Assembly (NCBI GenBank): GCA_002366565.1 | Contig: DFBJ01000013.1 | Location: forward strand, 186,001 to 250,000 | Reading direction: 5' to 3' | DNA length: 64,000 nt | From: Bacteriovoracaceae bacterium UBA3083 | GTDB lineage: Bacteria > Bdellovibrionota > Bacteriovoracia > Bacteriovoracales > Bacteriovoracaceae | Shown here: positions 1 through 7,051 of the stretch, in pieces | Position numbering within the stretch: position 1 is the first letter of the stretch | How the letters are laid out: each line of letters opens with the position of its first letter | The notes under the pieces: generated by a model | Told to the model about the DNA's origin: nothing | The model's input: only the letters and a program-made list of their open reading frames with translations | The model's database searches: none | Made by a program: the position numbers and the translations under genes

Positions 1-1
1 T

Positions 2-484
2 TCAAACTGGAAAAGAAAGTACTCTACATGGAAGGCCATTAATAAATTAAACTATGTAGATCAAAAGATGAATTCTTTAAAAGGAAAAAGGCCTTTGAGT
101 TTATGTCGAGATACAGTAGACGAAATTCAAACTCTTGGAATAACCCTTAGAACCTATTTAAATAGAAAAAGCAAGTTAAAGAGAAAGTATCAAACACCTA
201 TTTTTAACAATAACATAAAAAGAGTTTTTACTACTGGAAGTAAAACGAATGCACTTAACTTTATAAAAGCGAATGAGAAAGACCTTTGTTTAAAAGTTGC
301 AAAAGCAACAAATCAATATCATTATATAGTAAGAGATGTTTTAAAAGAGCTTAAATCAGAGTGTAAAAAAAATAAACTTACACTTAGAAAGCCAGCAAGA
401 GAAACTCGTACTTCACTTGTAAACCTTTTAAGTAAATCAACATTACTCTACATCAAACAAGGAAAGAATAAGGTCGTCATGTGA
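2..484 (+). CDS. C-terminal part of a putative zinc-binding metallopeptidase (5' end outside window)
   Basis: The frame is open from the first bases of the window through the Met at 68 to a TGA at 482-484, so the gene very probably starts upstream and the Met at 68 is internal. The residues before that Met (S-N-W-K-R-K-Y, then W-K-A and K-L-N-Y-V-D) resemble, from memory, the end of the conserved region of putative zinc-binding metallopeptidases in which an S-x-W-x-x-x-Y ... W-x-A-x-x-K-L-x-Y-V-D stretch follows the zinc site; the zinc ligands themselves would be upstream and are not visible. The rest is Lys-rich and featureless. The stop overlaps the GTG start of the next gene (ATGTGA), suggesting translational coupling with the ATP-grasp ligase. 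The family call is tentative; the partial gene itself is well supported. Confidence 0.55.
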   Translation, partial: SNWKRKYSTWKAINKLNYVDQKMNSLKGKRPLSLCRDTVDEIQTLGITLRTYLNRKSKLKRKYQTPIFNNNIKRVFTTGSKTNALNFIKANEKDLCLKVAKATNQYHYIVRDVLKELKSECKKNKLTLRKPARETRTSLVNLLSKSTLLYIKQGKNKVVM

Positions 485-1491
485 AAATACTCGTTTTAAT
501 GCATAAAGATCTAGTTCCTCCTGAAAATATTCAAGAAAATAATTTTGATAAAGATGAAGTCCCATGGATAACTGAATATGATGTTATAAATGCTCTACTA
601 GAGTTAGGTCATAAAGTTAAAGCTTGTGGAGTTATTAGTGATTTGAAAGTAATCAAGAATGCTATTGATGAATTCAAGCCTACCTTAATATTCAATTTGC
701 TAGAAGAGTTTGATGGAGAAGTTCTATTTGATCAAAATGTTGTCAGTTATTTAGAGCTGTTGCGAGTCCCTTACACTGGATGTAATCCTAGAGGTTTAAT
801 GCTCGCCAGAGATAAAGCTCTTGCTAAAAAAATCTTACTTTTTCATCGTCTCAAAACCCCACATTTTCAAGTATTCCCTAAGAATAAAAAAACAAAGAAA
901 GCAAAACATCTTAATTATCCTCTTATAGTTAAGTGTTTGACAGAAGAAGCCTCCCTCGCAATAGCCAAAGCTTCAATTGTGCACAATGAGGAAAAGTTAA
1001 TAGAGAGAGTAAAATATATAAATCAAAAGATTGGTGTTGATGCAATAGTTGAAGAATTTGTAGAAGGCAGAGAGTTCTATGTTGGCGTAATGGGTAATTA
1101 TAAAATTAAAACCCTACCTGTTTGGGAATTGAAATTTGAAAATGTAGAGCGACCAGAAAAAGAGTTATACTCTAACCGTGCAAAGTGGAATAATAAGTAT
1201 AGAGATAGAAAAGGTATCAAGACAGAACATGCACAACTTGATGACGAAGTAGTTAAAAGAATAAATCATATATGTAAAAAAGCTTATAAGCATCTAAACT
1301 TAAATGGTTACGCGAGAGTTGATCTTAGAATGAATTCAAATGGAGATATCTATATAATAGAAGTTAATCCTAATCCAAATATTGCACGAGAAGACGAGTT
1401 CGCAACAAGTGCAAAGTTTGAAGGAAAGAACTACACTTCTCTACTCACAGATATCCTAAGATTATCAAAGTCCTGGGCAAAGAAAGTATAA
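481..1491 (+). CDS. D-alanine-D-alanine ligase-like ATP-grasp protein
   Basis: This 336-residue protein has the layout of the Ddl branch of ATP-grasp carboxylate-amine ligases. It has an N-terminal preATP-grasp domain (residues 1-100) with E-E-F-D-G-E and Y-T-G-C-N-P. A central ATP-grasp lobe follows, with P-L-I-V-K (nucleotide-binding Lys) and V-E-E-F-V-E-G-R-E-F. The C-terminal Mg/ATP site reads A-R-V-D-L-R ... I-E-V-N-P-N-P-N, with the metal-binding Glu and Asn present. Family knowledge: such enzymes join an amino acid or peptide carboxylate to an amine with ATP. The N-terminal loop differs from standard Ddl, so the substrate need not be D-Ala. It starts with GTG, overlapping the previous stop; an ATG lies six codons further in. 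It is probably cotranscribed with the partial peptidase gene, which suggests a peptide-modifying pair rather than the housekeeping cell-wall Ddl. Confidence 0.8.
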   Translation: MKILVLMHKDLVPPENIQENNFDKDEVPWITEYDVINALLELGHKVKACGVISDLKVIKNAIDEFKPTLIFNLLEEFDGEVLFDQNVVSYLELLRVPYTGCNPRGLMLARDKALAKKILLFHRLKTPHFQVFPKNKKTKKAKHLNYPLIVKCLTEEASLAIAKASIVHNEEKLIERVKYINQKIGVDAIVEEFVEGREFYVGVMGNYKIKTLPVWELKFENVERPEKELYSNRAKWNNKYRDRKGIKTEHAQLDDEVVKRINHICKKAYKHLNLNGYARVDLRMNSNGDIYIIEVNPNPNIAREDEFATSAKFEGKNYTSLLTDILRLSKSWAKKV

Positions 1492-1513
1492 TTCTGAGTC
1501 TGTAGCTAACTGC

Positions 1514-1924
1514 TTAAGCAACCTTCTTCCTCTTCATAACCTCATGTATCTTACTCAAGAGCTTTTTCTCATCGAAAGGCTTAATTAAGTATTGAGATAC
1601 TCCATGATTAATAGCTTCAACAACATGGATTCGGTCAGAATCAGCAGTAACCATAACAAATGGAATTTCATTGAAGTCAGCATTTCTTTTTAAATAATCA
1701 AGAAAGTGAATTCCATCTAGTTCAGGCATTTCCCAATCTGCAAGAATCATATCGATCTTCTTATTCTCCATATAAGATTGCTCGACAAAATTAACAGCTT
1801 TTACACCATCTTTTTCAGTATGGATGTTTTTATAGCCATTTTTGCGGAGTAAGGTTCTCATGTAATTGATAACGTCGTCATCATCATCAACAATTAAAAT
1901 ATTCATATTTGGATTAATTCTCAT
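1514..1924 (-). CDS. Stand-alone CheY-like response regulator
   Basis: A single receiver domain of 136 residues with no output domain. The acidic pocket appears as V-D-D-D-D-D near residue 13-17. The phospho-acceptor Asp is in I-L-A-D-W-E-M-P, the switch Thr in V-T-A-D, and the conserved Lys in I-K-P-F. Proteins of this kind relay phosphate by binding a target, as CheY does with the flagellar motor. No kinase gene adjoins it. An ATG six codons downstream (1906) is an alternative start. A TATAAT-like hexamer ends only five bases before the 1924 ATG, so the mRNA could have almost no leader. It is convergent with the ATP-grasp gene, 22 bases apart. Confidence 0.9.
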   Translation of the reverse strand: MRINPNMNILIVDDDDDVINYMRTLLRKNGYKNIHTEKDGVKAVNFVEQSYMENKKIDMILADWEMPELDGIHFLDYLKRNADFNEIPFVMVTADSDRIHVVEAINHGVSQYLIKPFDEKKLLSKIHEVMKRKKVA

Positions 1925-1982
1925 GCCTCATTATAGGAAGTAATAATGAAGTAAAATCTTTAAAAATATTAAAATATCTACA

Positions 1983-2669
1983 CTATTCTAGAGAATCTAG
2001 CTTATCGAGTAATTTTTTGATTCCTGCTCTAAGAGGAACTTTTGACTTTACTGCTTCTTTTTCTAAAGCAATTAAAAATTGATAAGGAAGTCTTTTTTGT
2101 AACATATTAACAAGCCAAATAGGCAGCGATCCTTTTGGGTCAACTAATAAAGTCATCAAAACTGAAGAGTGTGCCCCTTTTCTTCTAAATTGAAGAGTTC
2201 CAAATGTCACATTTGCTCTAACAGTGTCTTCTGCAAATGGGTACACATCATCTTTTATAGAGTATGTATCAACAACAAGGTATTTATTCTCTTCATCTAG
2301 TCTTAACTCATTCATCTGAACCATATCTCGATCAGCAGCAGGCCAAGGAAGGTCATTATTTGTATATGTAATAGCTTTAAGGTCACTAAACTCTTTAATC
2401 GTAGATTTTTCTGTTATATTTGGGGCCCAATTAATTGTCCCCTCGACGTCGCGAAGAGTTGCTAGAATATTTTCAAGAGGTGCTACAAGTACAGCTTCGG
2501 CCTTAAATCCAACAATACTAGAGTGCTTTGACTTTTGAGAGTAAACAGTAATTCCGTCTTTAGTATAAACTTCTTCCCAACCATTTGGGTTGAAGAATTC
2601 ATTAAAATTATTTTTAGCAAATATCGACGTTGATAATAAAAAAATTATAAAAAAAGCTATAGACTTCAA
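1983..2669 (-). CDS. Secreted START-domain lipid-binding protein
   Basis: The product is about 228 residues: a signal peptide ending near S-T-S-I-F-A, then a START/SRPBCC-type domain across most of the mature protein. Supporting motifs are G-W-E-E-V-Y-T-K-D-G-I-T-V-Y at its start, a central P-W-P-A-A-D-R-D-M-V, and a C-terminal helix rich in Lys/Glu. START domains hold a lipid or other hydrophobic ligand in a deep pocket; the ligand is unknown. I chose the TTG at 2667-2669 because GAGGTA stands seven bases before it and it gives a clean signal peptide. The longest frame uses a TTG nine codons upstream that lacks a ribosome site. The protein is probably periplasmic. Confidence 0.75.
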   Translation of the reverse strand: MKSIAFFIIFLLSTSIFAKNNFNEFFNPNGWEEVYTKDGITVYSQKSKHSSIVGFKAEAVLVAPLENILATLRDVEGTINWAPNITEKSTIKEFSDLKAITYTNNDLPWPAADRDMVQMNELRLDEENKYLVVDTYSIKDDVYPFAEDTVRANVTFGTLQFRRKGAHSSVLMTLLVDPKGSLPIWLVNMLQKRLPYQFLIALEKEAVKSKVPLRAGIKKLLDKLDSLE

Positions 2670-2774
2670 GTTTGTTACCTCTATAAAAACAATCAATAAA
2701 TGCTATCACAAACTTTCCTAATTTATATGGGGAATATATGACGACTGTATAATTAAACTATAGATATCAATAAC

Positions 2775-3437
2775 TTAGAATTTTCTCAACATAACAAAGT
2801 TTTTCATGCATTGCTCAATTAAACTAAGAGTTTCAACTTCAAGAAAGCTTGATGCTTCAGAATAGGCATCTTGAATAGAGAATTCGAACTGATCATCTGT
2901 TTCAATAAATAATCGCTTTAAAGGAATATATTTCAAGGAGCTCATGGCCTTTGATTCTTTCTTAAACAACATATTACCGTAAGAAAAATAATGTCCAAGA
3001 TCAACAAGCTTTTGAGTCATCTCATCATTACCATTATAATCATGAAAGACAAGCTTTCCCTTATAACCCACTTTTTTAACTGAATTTAGTATTTCTTGAT
3101 ATGCTCTTACACAATGAATGATAATGAACTTATCTTCCCTTCTAATAGCTACTTCTAATTGAAATTCAAAAAAGTCTACTTGCCTTGAAAAATCAATTTC
3201 TCTAAAAGATCGATCTAATCCTATTTCACCAATACAAAGAATATTTTCATTGAGTAATATTTGTGCAATTTTATCTTTATCTAAAGGATCAAAATAATCT
3301 ATCCACCAAGGGTGAATTCCTCCACAACGAAAGTCTCCCATTAGAAGCTCACCACTTCCCTTCCTTAGATCAGCATTATAAAAATTCATAATGCCATCTT
3401 CTTTTTCTGGTGAATGTGTATGAAAGTTAAGAATCAT
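2775..3437 (-). CDS. TatD-family metal-dependent hydrolase
   Basis: A 220-residue TIM-barrel amidohydrolase of the TatD group, shorter than the usual 255-265. Metal-site residues are all visible: H6 and H8 in F-H-T-H, E71 in G-E-I-G-L-D, H108 in I-I-H-C, H132 in F-H-D, and D181 in I-E-T-D. Characterised relatives are 3'-5' DNA exonucleases or DNases; the exact role here is not known. The gene follows tcdA on the same strand after 41 bases. It appears to have its own promoter overlapping the end of tcdA and no Shine-Dalgarno site (see the promoter entry at 3444-3471). Confidence 0.85.
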   Translation of the reverse strand: MILNFHTHSPEKEDGIMNFYNADLRKGSGELLMGDFRCGGIHPWWIDYFDPLDKDKIAQILLNENILCIGEIGLDRSFREIDFSRQVDFFEFQLEVAIRREDKFIIIHCVRAYQEILNSVKKVGYKGKLVFHDYNGNDEMTQKLVDLGHYFSYGNMLFKKESKAMSSLKYIPLKRLFIETDDQFEFSIQDAYSEASSFLEVETLSLIEQCMKNFVMLRKF

Positions 3438-3443
3438 AAGACT

Positions 3444-3471
3444 ATTATAAATTGAAAAGAGGAATATTCAA
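3444..3471 (-). promoter_or_regulatory. Candidate sigma-70 promoter giving a leaderless tatD-like mRNA
   Basis: Read on the minus strand there is TTGAAT (3471-3466), a 16-base spacer, then a perfect TATAAT (3449-3444), six more bases, and the ATG at 3437. Transcription would be expected to begin at or within a base or two of the ATG. No purine-rich ribosome site precedes the ATG, which agrees with a leaderless message. AT-rich DNA makes chance -10 boxes common, so this needs 5'-end mapping. Confidence 0.45.
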
Positions 3472-3478
3472 AATGAAT

Positions 3479-4252
3479 CTATTTTGAACAAATGGCCTTT
3501 ACAACTTCACTAGCTGCGATAAAACCAATAGTGCCTGTAACAAAACTTGCGCTTCCATAGCCCGTATAACAATCAAGTCGGTAACTCTTTTGTTCTTCTT
3601 TTTGAATCTGACAAACAGATCCATCTTCATTTGCTAAGAACGGCAATTCTGTTGAAAAAACACTCACCACATTGAATAAGCTATCATCTTTTGGAAACGA
3701 GTATTCTTTTCGAAGTTGCTTTCTTACTCTTTGAAGTAACCTGTCATTCCAAGACTTAGATAAGTCTTCAACAATCACTTTAGAAGGGTCTTGCTTTCCC
3801 CCTCCTCCACCGACAGTTAGAACAGGTAGATCTCTTTTTACACACTCATTTATGAGCAGAATCTTACTTTCTAATGAATCAATTGCATCAATGACGTAGT
3901 TATACTTTGTAGATAGAATTGACTCTGCAGATGAAATAGTAAAAAAGTCTTCAATTGAATTTATAACAACTTCAGGATTTATTAGCTTACAACGTTCCTC
4001 AAGAGCATGAACTTTTAATCTACCAATATTTCCATCGAGCGCATGAAGTTGCCTATTTACATTTGTAATACAAATATCATCTAGATCAACGATCGTGACT
4101 TCACCTACTCCAGATCTAACGAGAGCTTCAACCGCCCATGAGCCTACGCCACCAATTCCTATAACACAAACATGTGCACTACTAAGTGCTTTTTCAGCAT
4201 GCTGTCCATATAGTCTTGAAATACCACTAAATCTAAAATTATCTTCACTCAT
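3479..4252 (-). CDS. tcdA: tRNA threonylcarbamoyladenosine dehydratase TcdA (CsdL/YgdL)
   Basis: This 257-residue E1-like protein matches TcdA, which uses ATP to cyclise t6A37 of ANN-decoding tRNAs to ct6A. The N-terminal S-R-L-Y-G motif leads into the nucleotide loop G-I-G-G-V-G-S-W-A-V-E-A-L (residues 32-44). It continues to D-L-D-D-I-C-I-T-N-V-N-R-Q (57-68), D-A-I-D-S, and the C-terminal T-G-T-I-G-F-I-A-A-S. All are diagnostic of the TcdA branch rather than ThiF or MoeB, and there is no rhodanese tail. No Shine-Dalgarno sequence is visible before the ATG. The upstream 223 bases are shared with the divergent protease gene. Confidence 0.92.
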   Translation of the reverse strand: MSEDNFRFSGISRLYGQHAEKALSSAHVCVIGIGGVGSWAVEALVRSGVGEVTIVDLDDICITNVNRQLHALDGNIGRLKVHALEERCKLINPEVVINSIEDFFTISSAESILSTKYNYVIDAIDSLESKILLINECVKRDLPVLTVGGGGGKQDPSKVIVEDLSKSWNDRLLQRVRKQLRKEYSFPKDDSLFNVVSVFSTELPFLANEDGSVCQIQKEEQKSYRLDCYTGYGSASFVTGTIGFIAASEVVKAICSK

Positions 4253-4264
4253 GTTTTTTATTTA

Positions 4265-4308
4265 ACATACGTTAACTCGATTGGAAAAATTAACTTTTAA
4301 ACGTATGT
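4265..4308. promoter_or_regulatory. 9-bp inverted repeat in the tcdA/protease divergent region
   Basis: ACATACGTT (4265-4273) and AACGTATGT (4300-4308) are perfect reverse complements separated by 26 bases. They lie 13 bases upstream of the tcdA start and about 170 bases upstream of the divergent protease gene. The spacing is long for a simple dimer operator, so it could be a looped operator, an RNA stem in a 5' leader, or chance. Confidence 0.35.
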
Positions 4309-4475
4309 AATAAAAGTCCTCAGGGGGCATTTTGACCTTACTTTTACAATAAAATATTTAAAATTCTCACTTTTCCCTAACTTTTACTCACATCATTATT
4401 ACTTTATTACAGATTATGAAATTTTAATTGCCCCTCTCCTTACGTGTGTGATGTTATATAAGTAAGGGAGAATAC

Positions 4476-5807
4476 ATGAATAAATTAGGTTTAATAATTT
4501 CACTAAGTTTGCTTTTTACACTAGCTTCTTGCGAAGATGAAGTTGCTAAATGTGAAGATACTTTCCAGGATGACTATAACTCACTCAAGCAATCATTTGT
4601 GAGTATTTACAGTCCGACGTCATCTACCGAAGACTTCAATACACTCACCGACTCAATTTCAATTTTTGTTGAAAAGTATCCTTCTAAGTGCTCAGTTAAT
4701 GATGAAGTATACGACGTTACAAAAGATTTAAATAACTTTGTTTCTCAATCTACTGTAGTCAACCTAATTACTCCAAAAGTTATATACGGAAAAGATGATA
4801 GATTAGAAATTGCAGACTCTCCAGATCCTAGACACGCTGAATGGGCAAACGCAGTTGCTGTACAAGTATCAGGAACTAAGATCAGTGAGAATGGTGAACT
4901 TATCTCTGCAACGATTCAAGAGAGTATGGGCCTTTGTCCTACAGAAGAGTTTGCAGATCAAATTAATCCAGGTAGATGTTCAGGTTTTCTAGTTGGCGAA
5001 AATACACTTGTTACAGCAGGTCACTGTGTTGAAAACCAGAGCGATTGTAGTAACTATAAATGGGTATTTGGATTTAAGTCAGACAGCAATAGTGTTCAGC
5101 AATCACAAATATACTCTTGTAAAAGTATCATTTCACAACAGTTAAGTGGATCAACAAATGCTGACTTTGCGGTAATAGAATTAGATAGAAATGTAGAGAA
5201 TGCAGAGCCTCTAACTTTTAGAACTTCAGGAGAAGTTAAAAAAGGAGATTCTATTACAGTAATGGGACACCCATCAGGTCTACCAATGAAAGTAGCTTCA
5301 GGAGCAACAATTAGATCAACGTCAGATGACTGGTACTTTGTCGGGAATCTAGATACATTCGGTGGGAACTCAGGTTCTCCTGTTTTCAATACAGATACTG
5401 GAATAGTTGAAGGAATCCTAGTAAGAGGAGAAACAGACTACTCTTGGTCAACAGATGCAGATGGAAACTCTTGTAGAGTTGTTTACCAGTGTAGTGATGA
5501 CTCATGTCGTGGAGAGGATGTTACAAGAATAACAAAAGTAACTGGACTACCAAAGCAAGTAACAGCTGCAGACATACTTGCAGAATTCTTTGACGGCTCT
5601 GAATTATCTCTAGAAAACAAAGGTATCGCTTTTAATGTACAAGTGAAACAAGGTGCTGATAAGTACTTAGCAGGTACAAAATTCTTAGACCTATGTGCTA
5701 TGCATACAGCTGAAAATGAATCGCCAAACGCTTGGTCAAATTCAACCGTTGTAAACTGTGATAATCAAGAAGCACTATTACAAGTAGTTGAAACCTATAA
5801 AAAATAA
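4476..5807 (+). CDS. Trypsin-like serine protease lipoprotein
   Basis: A 443-residue S1-family (chymotrypsin fold) protease. The first 19 residues form a lipoprotein signal peptide with lipobox L-A-S-C. The catalytic triad is complete: H183 in T-A-G-H-C-V, D230 in A-D-F-A-V-I-E-L, and S299 in G-G-N-S-G-S-P-V. The G-N-S-G-S-P form and the D-x-F-A-V-I-E-L strand are typical of V8/glutamyl-endopeptidase-like bacterial S1 proteases. About 100 residues before the protease domain and 100 after it are of unknown function. Several Cys pairs (for example C191/C215 and C333/C339/C344) suggest disulfides outside the inner membrane. The ribosome site is AAGGGAGA. Likely role: cell-surface or periplasmic protein digestion. 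Confidence 0.88.
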   Translation: MNKLGLIISLSLLFTLASCEDEVAKCEDTFQDDYNSLKQSFVSIYSPTSSTEDFNTLTDSISIFVEKYPSKCSVNDEVYDVTKDLNNFVSQSTVVNLITPKVIYGKDDRLEIADSPDPRHAEWANAVAVQVSGTKISENGELISATIQESMGLCPTEEFADQINPGRCSGFLVGENTLVTAGHCVENQSDCSNYKWVFGFKSDSNSVQQSQIYSCKSIISQQLSGSTNADFAVIELDRNVENAEPLTFRTSGEVKKGDSITVMGHPSGLPMKVASGATIRSTSDDWYFVGNLDTFGGNSGSPVFNTDTGIVEGILVRGETDYSWSTDADGNSCRVVYQCSDDSCRGEDVTRITKVTGLPKQVTAADILAEFFDGSELSLENKGIAFNVQVKQGADKYLAGTKFLDLCAMHTAENESPNAWSNSTVVNCDNQEALLQVVETYKK

Positions 5808-5832
5808 AAAATCTTTTTAACAAAATCTTCAT

Positions 5833-5873
5833 ACTCCTTAGATATGCTTTTAATAGAAGGAAAACTAAGGAGT
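5833..5873 (+). promoter_or_regulatory. Hairpin that masks the ribosome binding site of the next gene
   Basis: ACTCCTTAG (5833-5841) is the exact reverse complement of CTAAGGAGT (5865-5873). The second arm contains the AAGGAG Shine-Dalgarno sequence of the gene starting at 5879. In any transcript that begins upstream of 5833 (for example read-through from the protease gene), the stem would pair the ribosome site with a built-in anti-Shine-Dalgarno arm across a 23-base loop. This could be a thermosensor-like or translation-coupled switch, or simply a brake on read-through translation. The pairing is read directly; its function is inferred. Confidence 0.55.
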
Positions 5874-5878
5874 TTAAG

Positions 5879-6301
5879 ATGCTCTCTACACATTTACATC
5901 CTATTGCCGAGGCCGACGAAGAAGAAGTAGAAATGTACTACAAGGTCGAAGAGAAAATGGTCGAAAATGGCGATCTAAAAATGAGTAATGAAGAACTTTA
6001 CGATGAAATAGACACTCACCACAGTGTGTACTTCCTAAAAACTCATGAACATTTTCACTATTTTACTCTTTTAGCAGCAATGTATATCTATTATATTGCC
6101 TACGAACAGTATGTTGCCTACTCCGGCCCATCGTTTTTTGGAATCATTATTGCGATACTTGGAACAGCAATGCTTCTTGTGAGCTGGCTTGTTGCTCACC
6201 CCATCTTAAAGCATGAAAATGAAGTGAAGCAATATTATCAAGATCATCGAATGTTATTCTTTCATGGAAAGGATCATCAAAAATTAAATAGTTTAAAGTA
6301 G
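5879..6301 (+). CDS. Small two-helix membrane protein, unknown function
   Basis: A 140-residue protein I do not recognise. The first 60 residues are acidic and His-rich (L-H-P-I-A-E-A-D-E-E-E-V, then H-H and H-E-H-F-H). Two hydrophobic helices follow (about 62-80 and 86-108), then a charged tail with more His. The His/Asp clusters flanking a membrane hairpin could bind a metal, but no known motif fits. The start is set by AAGGAG six bases upstream of the ATG, which lies in the hairpin at 5833-5873. It is 71 bases after the protease gene on the same strand and may share its transcript. Confidence 0.7.
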   Translation: MLSTHLHPIAEADEEEVEMYYKVEEKMVENGDLKMSNEELYDEIDTHHSVYFLKTHEHFHYFTLLAAMYIYYIAYEQYVAYSGPSFFGIIIAILGTAMLLVSWLVAHPILKHENEVKQYYQDHRMLFFHGKDHQKLNSLK

Positions 6302-6312
6302 TGCACTTGGAG

Positions 6313-6945
6313 CTAAGTGAGCATTGACCACTTAGTTCCATCATACTTATAGTTTTGAAGCTTCAATGTATTTTGAGAACATTTTGCACAAGGCTGATAC
6401 CAAGGATCAGACTTAACAATTTCCCAATCAGGATCAATTGTCCCCTTGAGTTCATCAAGAAGTTCGACACTAGTTTTCCTAAGTTCAGCAAATCTCTCAT
6501 AAAGAGTTCTTAGAGGACTAGTAAATATATCTTCTAGAATTAGAGAGTTTATTTTAGAGGGAATTTGAGTTTGAATTAGGTCTCTTTGAGTAACATAACG
6601 AGCATTACAGTTTGAGCAACAATGCACTTTTAGATTTTCTAGTTTTTCATCCTTAAACTCATTCAACTGAGTAAGAGGATCTTTATCAAGCTCAATACAT
6701 CTGAAGTATATTCCTATGATCGCTCGTAACTTCCAAAATAAAGTTAAGCTCCAAGGGTCTGAAAAGTGAATATCATTCAAAGTACCAGCTCCACCAAAAG
6801 CTTTAGTGTAGTGGTCGTAAGAGTCAGAGAAATTTTGATCTAACATTTTCTCAACTGAAGACATCCAATGAGACCATTGGTGATGATTTTCATAGTCTAA
6901 GAGTGCTGAAAAAGAGCTTAAAAAAAGTTTTAATTTATCTTGCAT
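6313..6945 (-). CDS. Uncharacterised protein with two CxxC pairs (zinc-ribbon-like)
   Basis: About 210 residues. The first 70 resemble, from memory only, small DUF6966-type domains: a helix with W-x-x-W-M, then G-G-A-G-T-L-N-D. The second half has C-C-S-N-C-N (near 110) and P-C-A-K-C-S (near 185), two Cys pairs placed to make one split zinc ribbon or two half-sites. There is no signal peptide or membrane segment, so it should be cytoplasmic. A GTG three codons upstream gives the longest frame. I prefer ATG 6945 because GAGGTG stands seven bases before it. It is convergent with the small membrane protein (11-base gap). Function unknown; regulator or nucleic-acid-binding protein is a guess. Confidence 0.65.
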   Translation of the reverse strand: MQDKLKLFLSSFSALLDYENHHQWSHWMSSVEKMLDQNFSDSYDHYTKAFGGAGTLNDIHFSDPWSLTLFWKLRAIIGIYFRCIELDKDPLTQLNEFKDEKLENLKVHCCSNCNARYVTQRDLIQTQIPSKINSLILEDIFTSPLRTLYERFAELRKTSVELLDELKGTIDPDWEIVKSDPWYQPCAKCSQNTLKLQNYKYDGTKWSMLT

Positions 6946-7051
6946 TGATTTCACCTCGATTCATATTTTATAACAAATTCAGACCTTTATGTCGTGTAAT
7001 TCTTTTCATTTCCATTGTACTTTCAAGTACTCTCTGCTACTTATCAGGGTT

